The notes under the pieces are model-generated. The model made no database searches and was not told the DNA's origin. It saw only the letters and a program-made list of their open reading frames with translations. A stretch of 64,000 bases of DNA from Ectocarpus siliculosus (taxonomy: Eukaryota; Sar; Phaeophyceae; Ectocarpales; Ectocarpaceae). Positions within the stretch are counted from its first letter, which is position 1. Each line of letters begins with the position of its first letter. The position numbers and the translations under genes are program-made. This document shows positions 1-13,700 of this stretch, piece by piece. The DNA lies in the NCBI GenBank assembly GCA_000310025.1, contig FN649752.1, positions 1,177,654-1,241,653 of the forward strand, in the 5' to 3' direction.

Positions 1-3000
1 CGCTTTCGTGCCTTGCGTGCAATTCGGCTCGTCGGCATTCCCCCATAAAGAGCCGATTTTGATGATACGACTGACGAAAGTACAAAGGGGAATTTTTTCT
101 GGCCTGTTACTTTTCCGCCGTTCGCTCGTTGTTTTTTTCTTGTGTGTTCGATCGGGATACGAACGCAGTCCACGAAACTCGATGTTGCCTGTCCGGTATA
201 CCATGCGCATCTCAGTAACTAACCGCGTAGGTTGAGCCATGATGAGGCTTATTGCACGATGAAATACTGAGGATGGTGTGGCATTCCGTTGTCGTCTCAC
301 TTTGAGGAATGGTGATCCGCAGGGCACTGCGGTCACACCAATTTGATTGATGATGTTCGGAATTATTTCCTGGTGTCTACAGTTTCACCGGGATATTTTG
401 CCTGAAATCAGGGAGGGCTGATGAATGACGCCTTTTTTCGTGATAGATGGCTACCAGCGTCTCTCATATTAGCAGGTACCAGCAGGCTGGTTGATGAACT
501 GTTTATGATTGATATGCTGCTTCGATCGTCCTCTGATGTGTAGGCTGAGAGGGGGCACCCTCCCCTAACATGTGGTTGATTGCCCTTTTTTTATGATCTT
601 TCATTGATGTACAGACCGAGGGGGGCACCTCTCACTGTCATGTGATAGACAATGGTGATCGGGGTTGGTTGTAGACGCGCCCCGTTGCTAACAGCAGCTG
701 GATACAGCAGTAGGGATCCTGTTGCTGGGAGGGAGTTACTTGTGAAGGAGTAGCGAAAAATGTCTAGGTCCAGTGTCTCTCGAAGCGGGGTACCGTTGTG
801 GTTGAGATACTGCTTGATCTTCCTCTTGGTTGATCGCCCTCTATAAAAATGTCATTTAGCGATGTAGCGTTAGGTTTTACGTTTTTCCGCTGCAATTTGG
901 CATTGGTGCTTGTGGCCTTAGGCGCGCCGCGGTGCTGACAGCAACTCGATACAGTAGGGATCCTGTTGGCTGGGAGGGGACTACTTGAAAAGGGGTAGTA
1001 CAAATGCCTGACAGTTGTAGACGTGTAGGTTTGCAACTTTGTGACTGCTGTGTTGATTGTGTTGACAGTTCAATCAGCAGGATGACCCGTGGGGGCGGAG
1101 GGTTTTGATCCGGTGGCCGGGTTTCCCTTCGTTTGTTTTATTTTTGTTTCCTTTTGGAGTTTTCTATGAGTACCCTGAGCGCTTTGGTTTTGAGAGCATT
1201 CGTTATGATGTACAGAATCAGGGAGGGTGTTCGTGAGGTGGATTATGCCATCCTTACGAAGGCTACTGCGGTAGTACTCATGTGTGGTTTTGAGCTATGC
1301 AGGTGCGCAAGTGCGTGACCGTCCATCGGTCATTTGGATCTTCGGGGTATCTCCGGTAGTAGGATCTTTGGCAAGTTGTCGCGCATTCCTTGCTGTCATG
1401 TATTCCGAGTTCCGAATGCGTCTTGCGACTGTTGCTCGCGTGCCTCGGTGTTTGTGATGCACCTGAGTGCCCACTCTCTTCCGTTGCTTGTGTCTACGAG
1501 GACGACCAATAAAACGACTTTACCATCTCTTCACATTGTCAAACGGGACAGCCGTGCTCATCCAGCAGCACTCGGCTTGGGGCCAATCAACATGATCAAG
1601 AAGAGGAATTTTGACACTGTTAGCTCTGGCGCAGCAAGGGATGGATGGTCCAGTAGCGTAAGGCTAGGCTTATCCTCCCTTCTTTTTCGCTACGTGTCGT
1701 AGTTGGCCGTGGGCCGGGAGTGCGGGGTTGCTCTTAGTGATGGTGTCAACAAGCAGAAAACCAAGTTCCAATTTCCTAAGTATGCCGACGGCAATACGAA
1801 CCACATGATTTATCTCGCAACCCATGAATACGAATCCCATTGTACTTGGAGCACGAGTGCGTGTGCCCAGTTGGAATGGTAAGTGTGGAAAGTTCAGGTC
1901 ACCAGAGGGCCTAGACTCCAGCACGCTTCCAAAACATCGTCTGTCGAGCAGACGCAGGCAGTGGCATGTTAAAACATAAGTGATCTTGACACCGGTCACC
2001 ACACGGCAACCACACATCCAACCTCTGCAGACTCAGCGACAGTTGGGGGATAACACGCGACGCCCAAGCGTCGAAGGTCGTAGGTGCTTCTTCGCAGAAG
2101 AAGGGCCTGCTACCGCCGAGACATATCTCCGGAGGCCATGTGGATACATCCACCACAGGACAAACTACTGCGGCAGTAGCGCCCAGCAGAGGCTTAACCC
2201 TACTACACAGGACACCAACCCTAGACCAATGCTAAGCGAACCAAATCTACCGCAACGAAACCCTCGGCTACACACAAGACAATATGGATGAGATGCCAAA
2301 AAATCACAACGTGAGTTCATCCTCACGGTTCTACACACGTAGGTCCAACATCAGACGTGCCCTTGCGACAATTTACGTGGAAGCAAAAATCGCACATGAG
2401 ACTCCGTGGACGCAAAAATGTACTTCGTACTTCAGTGTAAACCAAAAACAAATCAAAACAATTCAAGCAACACGCAGATCTTGATTGCAGAATAAAGGGT
2501 AGTTCTGCCCTTGGTATCGAGAGTAGTCGACTTTGGTAGGAACTACAAAAAAAAAGTACTCCCTAGGGTGAGCAGGAACGAGCAAAAACCTTCACACGGA
2601 GATGCGTGCCGCTTTCGCGCCTGGCGCTCACTCCCGATTGCTGTCGGAAGGCAAGGCACAATCTAAAGATAGGCACGACGAAATAATCGACCAAGCACGC
2701 ATATTATACACCTACAAGGTACAAACACGAAAGAATCGAAATTTCCAGCTTACGTGTCCACCACAACGTGGGGGGGGACACACCTATCTATTTGACCATG
2801 ACGACTGGCTAAATGGGATAAACAATAAACGACTTGTGTGTGGGGGGGGGGGGGTTCCTACCCCTACACGCGGACACACATCAGGCCGAAAACAAGGTAT
2901 AACATAAAAGGGGAAAGGGTTCTACTGCAAAAAAAAAGAAAAGAAAGACAGCACGGAAAAACGTAACAATGACAACAGTCCCACGCCCACACCGTCTTGT

Positions 3001-3180
3001 GTACTTGTGCATTGCGGTGGACCACCGTCATAGAGAATAGAAATAATAAACACTAACGTGGTTCGCAAACTGGACGAAAAACCTAAAGTTACAGCTTGAT
3101 TTGAACCTACGAAAGCGAAGACAAACACAACCAAACGCCAGACACGAAAGGCCCGCAGGTCACACTCCGAGTTCACAATA
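1..3180. other. Stretch without a recognisable gene
   Basis: I see no exon with a recognisable motif here. Open frames are short and lie on both strands. The stretch holds an imperfect duplication at about 661-1005, G-rich runs at 2770-2860, and A-rich tracts around 2930. It lies downstream of the 3' end of the minus-strand RGA-repeat gene, so part of it could be that gene's 3' UTR; I cannot place a polyadenylation site. Confidence 0.5.
661..1005. repeat. Imperfect direct duplication, about 100 bp
   Basis: The stretch at about 661-770 (cgcgcc, then tgctaacagcag, gatacag, tagggatcctgttg, ctgggaggga, ctact/gttact) recurs at about 905-1005 with scattered changes. Both copies keep the TAGGGATCCTGTTG core and the GGGAGGG stretch. 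It does not match any coding feature. Confidence 0.55.
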
Positions 3181-6100
3181 TTATGTTCCAGCATCCCGGC
3201 TGCTGCCTCCCCTGGAACGCTTGGCAGCTGTCCTGCCAAACCCAGCAACCCCTCCAGTGCTTGTTTGGGCTCCGCTAGCCCCGCCCACCCTTTTCCGACC
3301 TTGAAGGGTCTGGTTAACCCTAATCGCCGATGACTGCGTCGGTGCCATCGCCCCTTGCCCCGATGCCCGGGCCCCGCCGTCTCCAACGGATCCGGCAGAG
3401 GCGCCTCCTCTCTCCGCAGGCCGATTGCCTGCTCCCCTCTCCGCAGGCCGATTGCCTGCTCCCCTCTCCGCAGGCCGATTGTCTGCTCCCCTCTCCGCAG
3501 AGAGGAAGCCAGGAAGTTCGGCTTGGCCCCCAGCGGTGGTTGAAGGTGGTGGAGCCGTTCGCGGCGCGCCCGCTGCACCGTGTATCCACCCGCTCGACCC
3601 CCCTCCACCGTCGAGTCCCGTGCCGCTAGACTGGGGTGGCCAGGGTCCTACAGGGCCTGGGTACATCGCCGAATGGAACCCAGCCACACCGAACTGAGGT
3701 GCGGGTTGCTGCATTCCATTGCTGCGCCCGACCAGTTCGAGGAGCTTGTCGAGCTTCCCGTTTTGGTCCTCAACCTTGGCCTCCATACGGTCCAAGCGCG
3801 CGGATGCAGCGTCTCCCCCTGCGCCCCCAGCTGCCAGCCGGGCTGCCCGCTCCTCCCGTTCTTCCCGTAGCCGCTGTTCCTCCCGTTCGTCGCGCCTGAA
3901 CAGGAAGTCAAAACCAGCGGCTATCTGCTCGCCGACGGAAGCGTTCGCTGCTTCCGGATTGCCCCGGAACACCTGCTTCCTTGCCGACCCGTTGGCGCCA
4001 TCCCGGTACTGGCGCCCTAGCTTGCCCCCGGACAACATCTGCGCTTCCTGGTCATCTGCGGCTGCAAGGTCTACCTCTTCCTCCCAGTCGCCTTCCTCTG
4101 GCAGGAGATCGACCGTCAGCTCTCCAGCAGCAGCTGCCTCCAACGCGCCTCGGCGGGGCGCGAAGAATTCGGCTGTCTCCCAGTCCTCTTCACCGCCGGG
4201 GCGCCGGTGATTCGACGCCCCCCTGTAACCCCTCCCACCCGGCCTACCGCCCGTGCTGCTCATACCACCACGTCCACCCCCGCTGGCGCCACCGGCGCCA
4301 CGGGCACCGGCGCCACGGCCCCCGGCGCTGGCGCCACCGGCGCCACGGGCACCGGCGCCACGGGCACCGGCGCCACGGGCACCGGCGCCACGTGCACCGG
4401 CGCTGGCGCCACCGGCGCCACGGGCACCGGCGCCACGTGCACCGGCGCCACGTGCACCAGCGCCACGTGCACCAGCGCCACGTGCACCAGCGCCACGCGC
4501 ACCGGCGCCACGACCACCAGCGGCACGGCCACCGCCGCGACGGCCACCGCCGCCACGGCCACCGCCGCCACGGCCACCTCTCAGGGAGAAAATATCGTCG
4601 GTGTTGCTGTTGCGCGTCGACCCGGCCCACTCAGCGTGCTCTTTCGCCACCTTGCCCTTGCTCATGCTCTGCTCCTTAGCGTACAGGTCGTACTGCACAG
4701 CGAGAGCTGTGTGGTGTTCCTGGTGGTGCGTTTGCAAGGGGTTAGGAGCGTGCGGGCAAGGTTAGAGCGCTGTCCATCGCGACGGCTGGCGGTTTCCACG
4801 CACTCATGCATTTTACGATATCCACTTTCAGCTATTTTTTTTACTTTGAATGTCGAGCTAAACCTTGCGGACCAAGAGCAGCAACTGGCGCAAGAGAACA
4901 GCCTATGTCAGTCCCGTACTTACCCCTCTTGCCCTGGGCATCTTAACTCGTCCAGTATAGCCTAGCCCTGGGGCATTACCGCCAAGACAACAAAAAAACA
5001 ACACGCCAACGTAGTAATCCAATACATATCGAACAACTACACACACAGTGTCGCGATCGCGTAACACCATCCAAACATTTGGATTCTATTCCTAACAATA
5101 ACAAATATTTGCAAGCCACAACAGATACTAGAATGACAACGTGGATTAACGGCAGAAAAACACGATCTAACACACACAGAGTACGGTACACACACGGTAC
5201 ACACAGAGTACGGTACGCGGGGAGAACAACACGTTACTTTATCCAAAACAAACCGAGTAACGACTGCAGACGACGTTGGGGCGGGATCAAAGGACAAGGG
5301 TGTAGGGTCAAGATCCTACGAGGGGGGAGAGACACACCACCGAAAACAACAAGCAAGGCCGGAAACACAGGCCCACTGTTCGTACCCCAATCCTACACGC
5401 CAACTCACCAACGAGCTCTTCATCGCCTCCTCGCTGGGCTCCTCGGGGTCCACTGTCCCTTCTCCCGTTTTCTTGGGTGCATCCCGTTGCTCTTTCTCGA
5501 TCTTCTTCTTCGCGTCGCGTACGAGGCGCTGACAGGTGTCCACGAGCTTGTCCATGGCAACGGTATCCTGTTCCGACGAGGGAGGGAGAGATGGAGCGAG
5601 TGGGGGCCGGAGGGATAAGTACAGGCATTGGTGACACAATCCTAGAGGCACGCACATGCAAACTAAATAAAATATGTGTCTCGGGCACACAGCACTAGGC
5701 ACGAAGTGAGGAGGAGAGCTCGTGGGCAACGGAAGCAGTACAGCAGTACGTCGGCTAACCCTACTGCTGTTGCAACCATCAACCTTTGGCGGGAGAGCCA
5801 GAGCCTAACCGAAACCCATGCCTAGGCAGGAACAACATTGCGCGACCGCGTCCGGACGCTAATGAGCGCTGGGACACGACACACTAGCATCCAGGAACGA
5901 CACGTCATCCCCTATCTCGTTCAACGCGGGTGGATGCACGACGAACATATGGTAACGTACAACAGTTTCGCGACTCGAATCGCTGCACTTCCTTCCTTAG
6001 GTTTTAGCTCCTTACGTCTTCTTTCATGCGCTGTCCATTGTCACTAAAACGAAAACAGTTGGGGTGAGCTGTGTAGAAAGGAAGCTCTAGAGTTGATGTG

Positions 6101-8197
6101 TGAAACTTGCTGAAACGGAACGGGTGGGCATGTGTCATGAAGCAGTGGTGCTTCGTTTTGTTGTTGTTCTGGTTCGAATTGTTGTTGTTGTTGTGTTTCT
6201 CACTTTGTCGTCAGCCCCCAAAAAATGGGGAGCCCGTGGTCTCAGAAAAACCCGGCACCCACGACCCAACGAAATAAAAATAAGAAAAAGAAAGACCAGC
6301 TACAGCAGCAGCAGTACCGTATCAAGAGCGAGAAAGAGCCTCGAGAGGACCGATCAAAAATAAAGTAAAAGAACAACGCTTCCCACACCCGCCTACAACG
6401 CCGGAGGGTTCCGTGCCGGATTCCCGCCGACCAGGCACTCCCAGGTGCACCGCACTCTCAGGGAGTGCAGCAGGACGGGGGTGGGTGGGGGGGGTGTACT
6501 CATAGTCGTGCATGCCGTCGTCGTTAGACCATTGACCTCGCATCCCTACAAAGCCGGGACAGAGCACGCCGGGTTCTCACCGGACCAGGCTCTCACATCA
6601 CCAAGCGCGAAGCGCCGTGAGGTATTTGGCGAGTCGCATGAAGGGTGAGCTGCATCCTGCTAAGGGTGTTCGGCATCTTGTGCTTACTTCCTTGCGTACG
6701 GATGACAGCTACGTATTGCTTAATTTATTTTCTGGTGCTTTCACTTCCAGAGACAGTTGTAGGCACTGTGTAACTGCCTCGAGGATGCTTGACCATTTTA
6801 ACACAACGTGTTGCGATCATCCCCCATGTGCGGAGTGAGGTTTATCCACCCCGCACAACATGATCTACTCGACCACCATTGTGGTTACCGCACAAAATAA
6901 AAACCAGCAGGACGGGGGGGGGGCGAAAACAAAATAAACTAGTCCCAACAAAATATATCAAAGGACAACGTACCGCACCAAGTACTACACACCAGAGCAT
7001 GGGAGTAATGGAGAAAACAGAACAACGAGGCAGATGAGAAGGCAGGCCAACAAAATACAAATATTGTAGAAAGAGGGAAAATCGAGGTGCCCAACCAAGA
7101 GCGGAGATTAGGCAGGGAGTGCAGGAAAGAATGATGCTCGTGTCCTTTAGTGGAAGACGCCTCCCGAACTGAACTCACCCGTCCACGCTGGTAGTCGACC
7201 GTAACCACGGTATCTTCGGCGTCCTCCGTGACCGTGACCTCTGTTGGGATCAGCATCCGCTTCGCGATATCCAACCAGACACGAGCCCTGGCCTTGGTCT
7301 CCCGAGTCCCCTCCGGTGTGTACTCCTGAACGAGTTGCATCAGTAACTGCTTCTCTCCAATCCTACACATGGGCCTCACAGCCGTCTGGTTGCCCGTAGC
7401 ACCTAAGCAATACGCCAACATAAACACACACAATGAACAGAGAGGAAAAGGCAAGGTATCTGGCGTGTCAGATAATTACATACACCCCTTTTGCACTTTT
7501 TTTACGTTGAAGGCCATGCAATCAACAGCAGGCGTGTTCTTTATTTACAAGAACACGGTCCTCCCACGAGGACGGTGCCCGAGCTACATCTTGCAACAGG
7601 ACAGGAACAGGGCAACGAATGTACGCGCATGTAGACTCCAACCTATAGCATGGAATCAGCAGTAGTCTAGCAAGGCGACCGCCACACCTGCAGGACTCAC
7701 CGCCACAAGCAACCACGTGGTCACGCTTTCGGGAAATTCGCCCGTCACTGCTGTACACTGCTGCTAGAAAACTTGTACAAAAATAACTGCCACACGCGCC
7801 GTCTGCTCAGGTTGTTGGCCTGTTCACCGCCCAACCGGGGCGTGCTGCGCCTTCAGCCCAACATAAACACTACCAATACTTTAGTCGTTCCGTCAAGCTC
7901 ACCTGCTTTTTGCCCCGAGGCGGTGTCGCCAGATCCCTGGTCATCACCGTCGCCTTGTGGACTCAACACTACGCTGTCGTCGTTCCGAAGGGTGGTGTCA
8001 AGGCCAGCTAGGTCGACGACCGGCGCGTCCGGGCTCCCAGCGAGGGTCGACAGGCTGTAGCGCCCTCTCCCAGGAGACGGGGCGTATCCCTCGTCTTCGT
8101 CCCGCCAGGGTGCCCTCGTGTGGCGCTGAGGCGACATGTAGCGGGCGCCTCTAATCGCAGCAGCAGCAGCGCTGCCCTCTTCTTCCGCATAAGACAT
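3181..8197 (-). CDS. Four-exon gene for an RGA/RGG-repeat, coiled-coil protein
   Basis: Predicted exons on the minus strand are 7903-8197 (ATG at 8197, acidic and Ser/Gly-rich, donor GTGAGC), about 7179-7362 (helical, with LLMQLVQEY and VWLDIAKRM; donor GTGAGT), 5409-5567 (basic helix MDKLVDTCQRLVRDAKKK; donor GTGAGT) and 3181-4668. Exons 2-3 and 3-4 join in phase 0. The exon 1-2 junction is uncertain because the obvious acceptor at 7362 gives the wrong phase, while one near 7354 keeps the frame. The last exon starts near MSKGKVAKEH and runs through a long array of Gly-Ala-Arg and Arg-Gly-Gly units. An acidic stretch and a charged coiled coil (RRDEREEQRLREEREERAA) follow, then four AERGA.NRP repeats and a basic tail. 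RGG/RGA arrays in other proteins often bind RNA. Exons 2-3 look weakly like a Myb/SANT-type helical domain, but that is a guess. Function unknown. If the last exon is a separate gene, its ATG would be at 4665. Confidence 0.6.
4262..4580. repeat. GC-rich coding minisatellite (RGA/RGG codons)
   Basis: Short units built on ggcgccacgggcaccggc and variants repeat for about 300 bp. They encode the Gly-Ala-Arg array of the minus-strand gene. The period stays a multiple of three and every other frame is also open, which explains the many overlapping open frames on both strands. Confidence 0.85.
6486..6897 (+). repeat. Dispersed repeat family, copy a
   Basis: About 410 bp starting after a G-run with TACTCATAGTCGTGCATGCC and ending near TCGACCACCATTGTGGTTACC. 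The same sequence occurs reversed at 35988-36540 and in this orientation at 54083-54640. Here it lies in the intron between exons 2 and 3 of the RGA-repeat gene. I see no coding capacity, no clear terminal inverted repeat and no target duplication. Confidence 0.8.
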
Positions 8198-10708
8198 TTC
8201 CACTGCCCGGTGTGGTACGACCCAGCGCCAACCCCAAGCCCGGGGTGGGCGAGATGCACCTACGGTGGCCGGCCAAGTACGTGTGCCCTCCCTAACGCCT
8301 CTACTGCTGTCCTCCCTTGGAGGGCGGGGTGCCCAGAGAATTCCCCAACCAACCGGTGGTCAACTTTCGAACGGGCTACGGCGGTCAACGGGCCGCCGCG
8401 AGGTCGCGGAGATGTCGCCAAGCCGCGTACAGGACCACGTAGGAGAACTCAGTAGCCGAGGTGGATGCGTTCGCTGCTTATGACGCTGCTGTTCGGCGAT
8501 GCTAGTAGAGGAATGTGTCTGTGTCCCGACATGAGGGGGGAAGCGTCAATCCTTTCGCGCGCTTTCGTGTTTTGACGCGATTCTGAAAAAAAAACACCAC
8601 CAAAGATCGACTTCAAAAAGGCGGCGGAATTACGTTCATGCCGAAATTCCACGAGACGTCAATATTTCACGTCATAATACGCTTCATGTCGAAATTCGAA
8701 CGCCATGTGGAATCCCTCTAATAATAGGATGAAAACACAAACAACACAGCCCGAAGGTAACAGTCCTTCTCCGCTCGGACGTTTGGGCTAGGGTTAGGGT
8801 TAGGGTTCGATTCTATGCTGGATTGCTGTCAGTCTCTTGTCCGCACATAGAAGTCTGGTGGGTGCATCTCTTATGAGCACCCCCTTGCGTGTATGCATCG
8901 GAGTATCATGTTTTGCCATATTTTATCATCCGACCCTTGCCCGTCCCGAAGAGTCCTCACCAACGCGTTCATGATGTTTCATGAAACAGGTATCACGGGC
9001 GTCCATGAAATGGCTCATCAACGACCACGACCGACCGCTCGCGGATTGTGGCCGCTCACTCATCATCGTCCAACGGCCGTAGTGTTCTTGGACACTCGCG
9101 CGTCCACGAAACACCCGCGATCGTTCAATCTGGGCACACTGACTGTCATTGGAAAATTCGCTGGAATTTCTCAAGTCGATACCAGATGATATGGCATCGT
9201 ACGCGCCTTCGATGCTGCACACGACCGCCCACACCACACCAGACCACAACACAACACACAGCGCGAACATCACCACCAGCTATCCTCCACCAACAGCCTC
9301 GACGCACACCAGCCATGTGAGATATTACGAGATTGACCACAGCAGTACGTACAAGTAGCACGTGGCACCAGCAGCGACACTCTCCGATAACAATACGTGC
9401 TGTCTACCGTCGGGTTAAGCGTGAACTGTGGGGTCGAGCAAAGTCACGCAGTGTTACGCAAGTTGCGCCGGACGCCGGAGAGGTACATGTATGTTCGAGG
9501 CCGGCAACTCTGTGCTCGGCGAAGTTTGTATGGTGTGACGTGGAATGGAAGCGCTCGTGGATGAGCATATTCACTAGTCTAGGTAGGGCAGTAGTCTAGT
9601 TAGAGAGTAATTTTGTCGACAACGGCGGGTGTAAAAAAAAACAAGCTACCACTAGACTACTGTAGACTATCTATGCGTTTCGGCGTTTCGCCCATGTACA
9701 TTGTATCTATTGCAATAGACAGTAAATCGTAACGCAAACAACGATCTATCTGTGCAAAAATAGCCTCTGACGCAGGAAGCGATTCCGTTGTGTATCCGCC
9801 CCGCCTGTACTACTTGTTGTGCTAAGGGTGTCATCAACATCAACGAAGACAATTAATTGTTGCGAACAATGCAAGATACTGTATGTAGGTGTGACGAGAT
9901 GTGACGATCTCCGACACGGGTTCAGTGTGAAGTCCGACCACTGTGTGCAGGTTGGATCCAAGGGTCCAAATACCATAATAACCTAGGTAGGGATAGGGAG
10001 GGGTATTGAGCCGTTGGTGAAGATTCATTACCTCGTAACAGTAGTCTATGTGCGGTGCTGTGCGATGTTTAAAAGGTTGGTGAAAGCACACGGCTCTGCT
10101 CTCCACTACAATACTGCTGTTAACACCTTGTACACACGCGGCAACGGGCAAATTAAGGAATAGTAAAAACACACACAGAAAGACTACCCATTCGAGATAT
10201 ACCCACAGTCGAACGGGATGTTCTTCGCATGCGGTCCATTTGTTTCCGTTTACGGCAGTTCCATGTTTATACAGCAACATGCGCCAAGTTCTCTTCGTAT
10301 GTTATTCAAAGCTCTTCACTTCATCACACTCACTCATACTCCGCACTCCTGAATCAACTACGAAGTACATATTTATTTTTCCTTAATATTTTGCCAGTCG
10401 TTGATGGGATGTGCCAGTCGTTGGTGGGGTGGTGGATTCCTCTTCAGTGCCCTATCGCTGTTCCGCAGCAGCCGCCCGGTTCTCGGCGGCAAGGCCATCT
10501 GAGAAACGGTGCTAGCGTACCGCATTGCTGTACATGCGGTCCATCTTGTTCCGCTGATTATGCCATTCACAGGTTCGGGGTAATTTACATAGACCGGTAC
10601 ATATTCACCACAAAGTCCCGCCGCGCTACGCCCGCGTATTTGCTTCCTCAGACCACCACGAGCGAGCGCGTACGCTACGACCAATTACAGCACGCCCGGC
10701 GTGTGATC
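8198..10708. other. Intergenic stretch with a short telomere-like tract
   Basis: No exon is recognisable between the two divergent genes. A short (TTAGGG)3 tract lies at about 8788-8806. Weak open frames around 8926-9276 and 9840-10280 (-) show no family motif. Sequence at about 10150-10220, upstream of the first LNR gene, recurs at 30044-30118, downstream of exon 1 of the second copy, so the two duplicated blocks have been rearranged. The promoter of the first LNR gene should lie at the right end, but I cannot point to elements. Confidence 0.45.
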
Positions 10709-13700
10709 ATGATGATGAAGACTTCTTCGAACCGCTGGCTGGGTCTCCTCGGTGCTGCGGTCATCATGTGGTCGTCTGCTAGTAGTGTTGTCGCAACCAC
10801 CAGCGACCAGTTTGACGCCTGCGATGCGGCGCAAGACATCGGAAACGGGCGCTGTAACATGGGCAACAACATCGAAGAATGCGGTACGTCTTGACACTTG
10901 TGATGAATACACAGGATGGAGTGGCGACTCAGGCCTCTCATACCGCACGGTTCTTCGCCACAAGCAGCAGGCGCCAAAAAAAGGCATCGTGCGGTCGGTG
11001 GGGCATAATCACCTCCACCGATAGAGCGAGCATATATATGCACACGCCGGCTGCCATACACCACACTAATGGTGTAGCGCGTAAGGCTGCTGGGAATGTT
11101 GCTGTTGCCAAGGACTGACCATATCTTGCGGCATCATCGTAGACATCCCTTTACCCCGAACGAGTCATGAATCGATTGGGAATAGATTCCATGCGCAATA
11201 CAATACGAAGCAGGGAAGGTCAGCATGCATCACAGCAACAGAGTTTTTTTGTGGTGCATTGTGCATGCTGCTGAAGCTGTGCCTGATCGCCGCTTCTCTC
11301 AAGTATTACAACGTATTATGTTGAAAATATTATCATTCAGCAAGATACCCCGAGAAGATGCGAAAAAGACGTACACATTATGTACATACCCCCGAGAGAT
11401 GCGAAACGCGAAACAGACGTCAATAATAAATGCATCGCAGAAAGCCCCGCCGAGCAGCAAACTTGTTATTGCTGAAGAATTCAACAGCACAGAAGGTGTG
11501 CTGTTTACGTACGGTGTGTTGTTGCTGCTGCTATCATACACAGCAGAATACGACAGCAGCAGCCACGGATAAAATATGTAGCAGCTGTAGATACAGTATT
11601 AGTCTAGCCTGCTTGCTTCTGCATTGGTTGTGTGTGAGTCTGAGAGACGAGAAGGAAACGGGTAGGCGCTGTTGATTCATGCATGAGAGTTCTGACGCAG
11701 CGCGTACATGTTTCTTGTGTGCGATCCCTCACACATGCTGTACCCTGCCGAGAAAATGTTTTGTACATAGCTTATTTGCCCGAGAAACATGTGCAGTCAA
11801 TTACACAGTGCGGAATATGTCCATTTTTTTCGAGGAAATGGACATATTCCGTGCAACAAACAAACCGTTTCAAGATCGATTCTGTTGTTTGGTTGGGATT
11901 CGTTCTTTGAAATCACCGGGTGCTACAACTGTAAGAGGGCAATGAAAAAATAGGAGTCCAAAGTTTCCGCTCAAGTTGGGTCTCCCACATTCTCTACAGT
12001 TTTGCTAAAACGCCCATGAGCACTTTGTTGCTCATGGTTGACCCGTGGGCGGACGGCCAATGAGAGCCCTTCAACCGGAACCAGTGTACTCCTAACCAAT
12101 AGACTATCTGCTTTGAAACGGGCATTGTTGCGGCCAATGACCCTAACGCTACCCCTAACCCCAACCCCGAACCCACACGATATGTGCTAGGTTGGCGCTG
12201 GCGGCCAAGTTCCATAGCCTACTAGGTTGATATGCAGGTGGTTAAGTTCTAGGTTGATATGCTGGTGGCGAAGTTGTACGTTAAAGTGCCCACGGTGGGA
12301 ACTTCATGGGCACTTCATGGGCAGTCCATGGGCGGTTTAGGCCTATTATTAACGACAAAAAAAAACACGGAAAATTTCACGGAAGCGTGCTTTCTTGCAA
12401 ATATATGGAGGCGTTTTTTCCCCGAGCATTTTTTTGGGGGGGGCTTGCTGCTTTCACGGATCCGGGGAATTTGACACAAGGGTCGGGCAGGGTCGGGCAG
12501 GCGCACCGCCAGCGCTGTAACATCACTGAGAACGCTCGCAAGACCTGCTAGACTCACGTCCAGGTCTGTTGTGGAGACGGACAAGCGGCAGAAGCCGCGT
12601 TCAGTCCGTTCTTGGTCCAAAACGAGACATTGCGTGGTGTTCTCGTCTTCAACTGCTGCTGTTGTTGGTGCCGGAGAATTTTTTTCAATCACACATAGCA
12701 AACACGGAAACAGTAGAACGAGTACAGCAGCACCACCAAGACCTCCAACGCGCTGATTCCTTCGGTTCGGCTGTCTATATGATACTCACTCCCGCACCGT
12801 GCTGCTTCGTGGGTATTGGGGGCTTTGATGCTGTTCAAAAAGGTGTGTGAGAGACGTGTGCCACCTCACCAAAATGCCGTTGGAAAAAACGCGGCGAGAT
12901 GATCGGTTTTTTTTTTGTCGGACACAGCAACATCATCAATCCACGGCACCACGCAGCAGTAGAGCAACAGGGCCTCCGACACGCTAGCTCTTTCGGATTG
13001 GCCATCTATATGATGCTGGCCGTCAGCCCCGCTGCCGCCCTATGATTGTTGGGCTCGTATATCTTTGGGCACGTGGTGGTCAAAGAAGGGAGTCGCAACC
13101 GTGAAAAATGAGCCGGCAAACTGAAGAAATCGGAAGCAACACCCAGGTTGCGACACTCTGCCTTGCGCCTGTTGTTGCTGAAAACTGAAAATAGTAGAAT
13201 GCCGGGTGGACGGGATCTTTTTAAGTGTGCTGTCCTTTGTGTCGGGTGCTTATCATTGCGCTTTTCCGCTGCTCTATGGTGAGCAAAACCAAGTCCACCT
13301 GTTGTGTGCCGAGCAAAACGTGTATTCAGGGAAGAAAACGTACTTTTTGCGATGAAATCACGAATAATAGAACAAGCGAAAAATAATCAGGTTTTCTTTT
13401 ACCGTTCCGTGAAAAAATGCGTGAATTTTCCGTTGCGTTAATATTGTAATAAGCCATACTTAGCAAAACTGTCTGTAGTGCGGGAGATTGCGCAAGTTGA
13501 TCTGAGGTATCTCTGCAGTTTGTACCGAGACCAACCGCGGCACTCCCGAAGGTTGAGATATACAACGATGCAACCAATAGAAGCAGTGACGATGTGCTCT
13601 TGCGTCGCCCCCGGGAGGCAAGCGCACCTACCTCCGGGGAGCCTTGTAAAAGGTATACCTTTGACTTTGTCCCTCACTCGCCGTCCCCAAGGCTTCGATG

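Noticed and set aside
3330-4965. Plus-strand frames rich in Pro/Arg/His/Thr opposite the RGA array
   Set aside because: They are reverse readings of the GC-rich codon repeat and disappear outside it.
8926-9276. Minus-strand frame with a hydrophobic start
   Set aside because: No family motif, no supporting exon or splice context, and comparable frames are open on the other strand.
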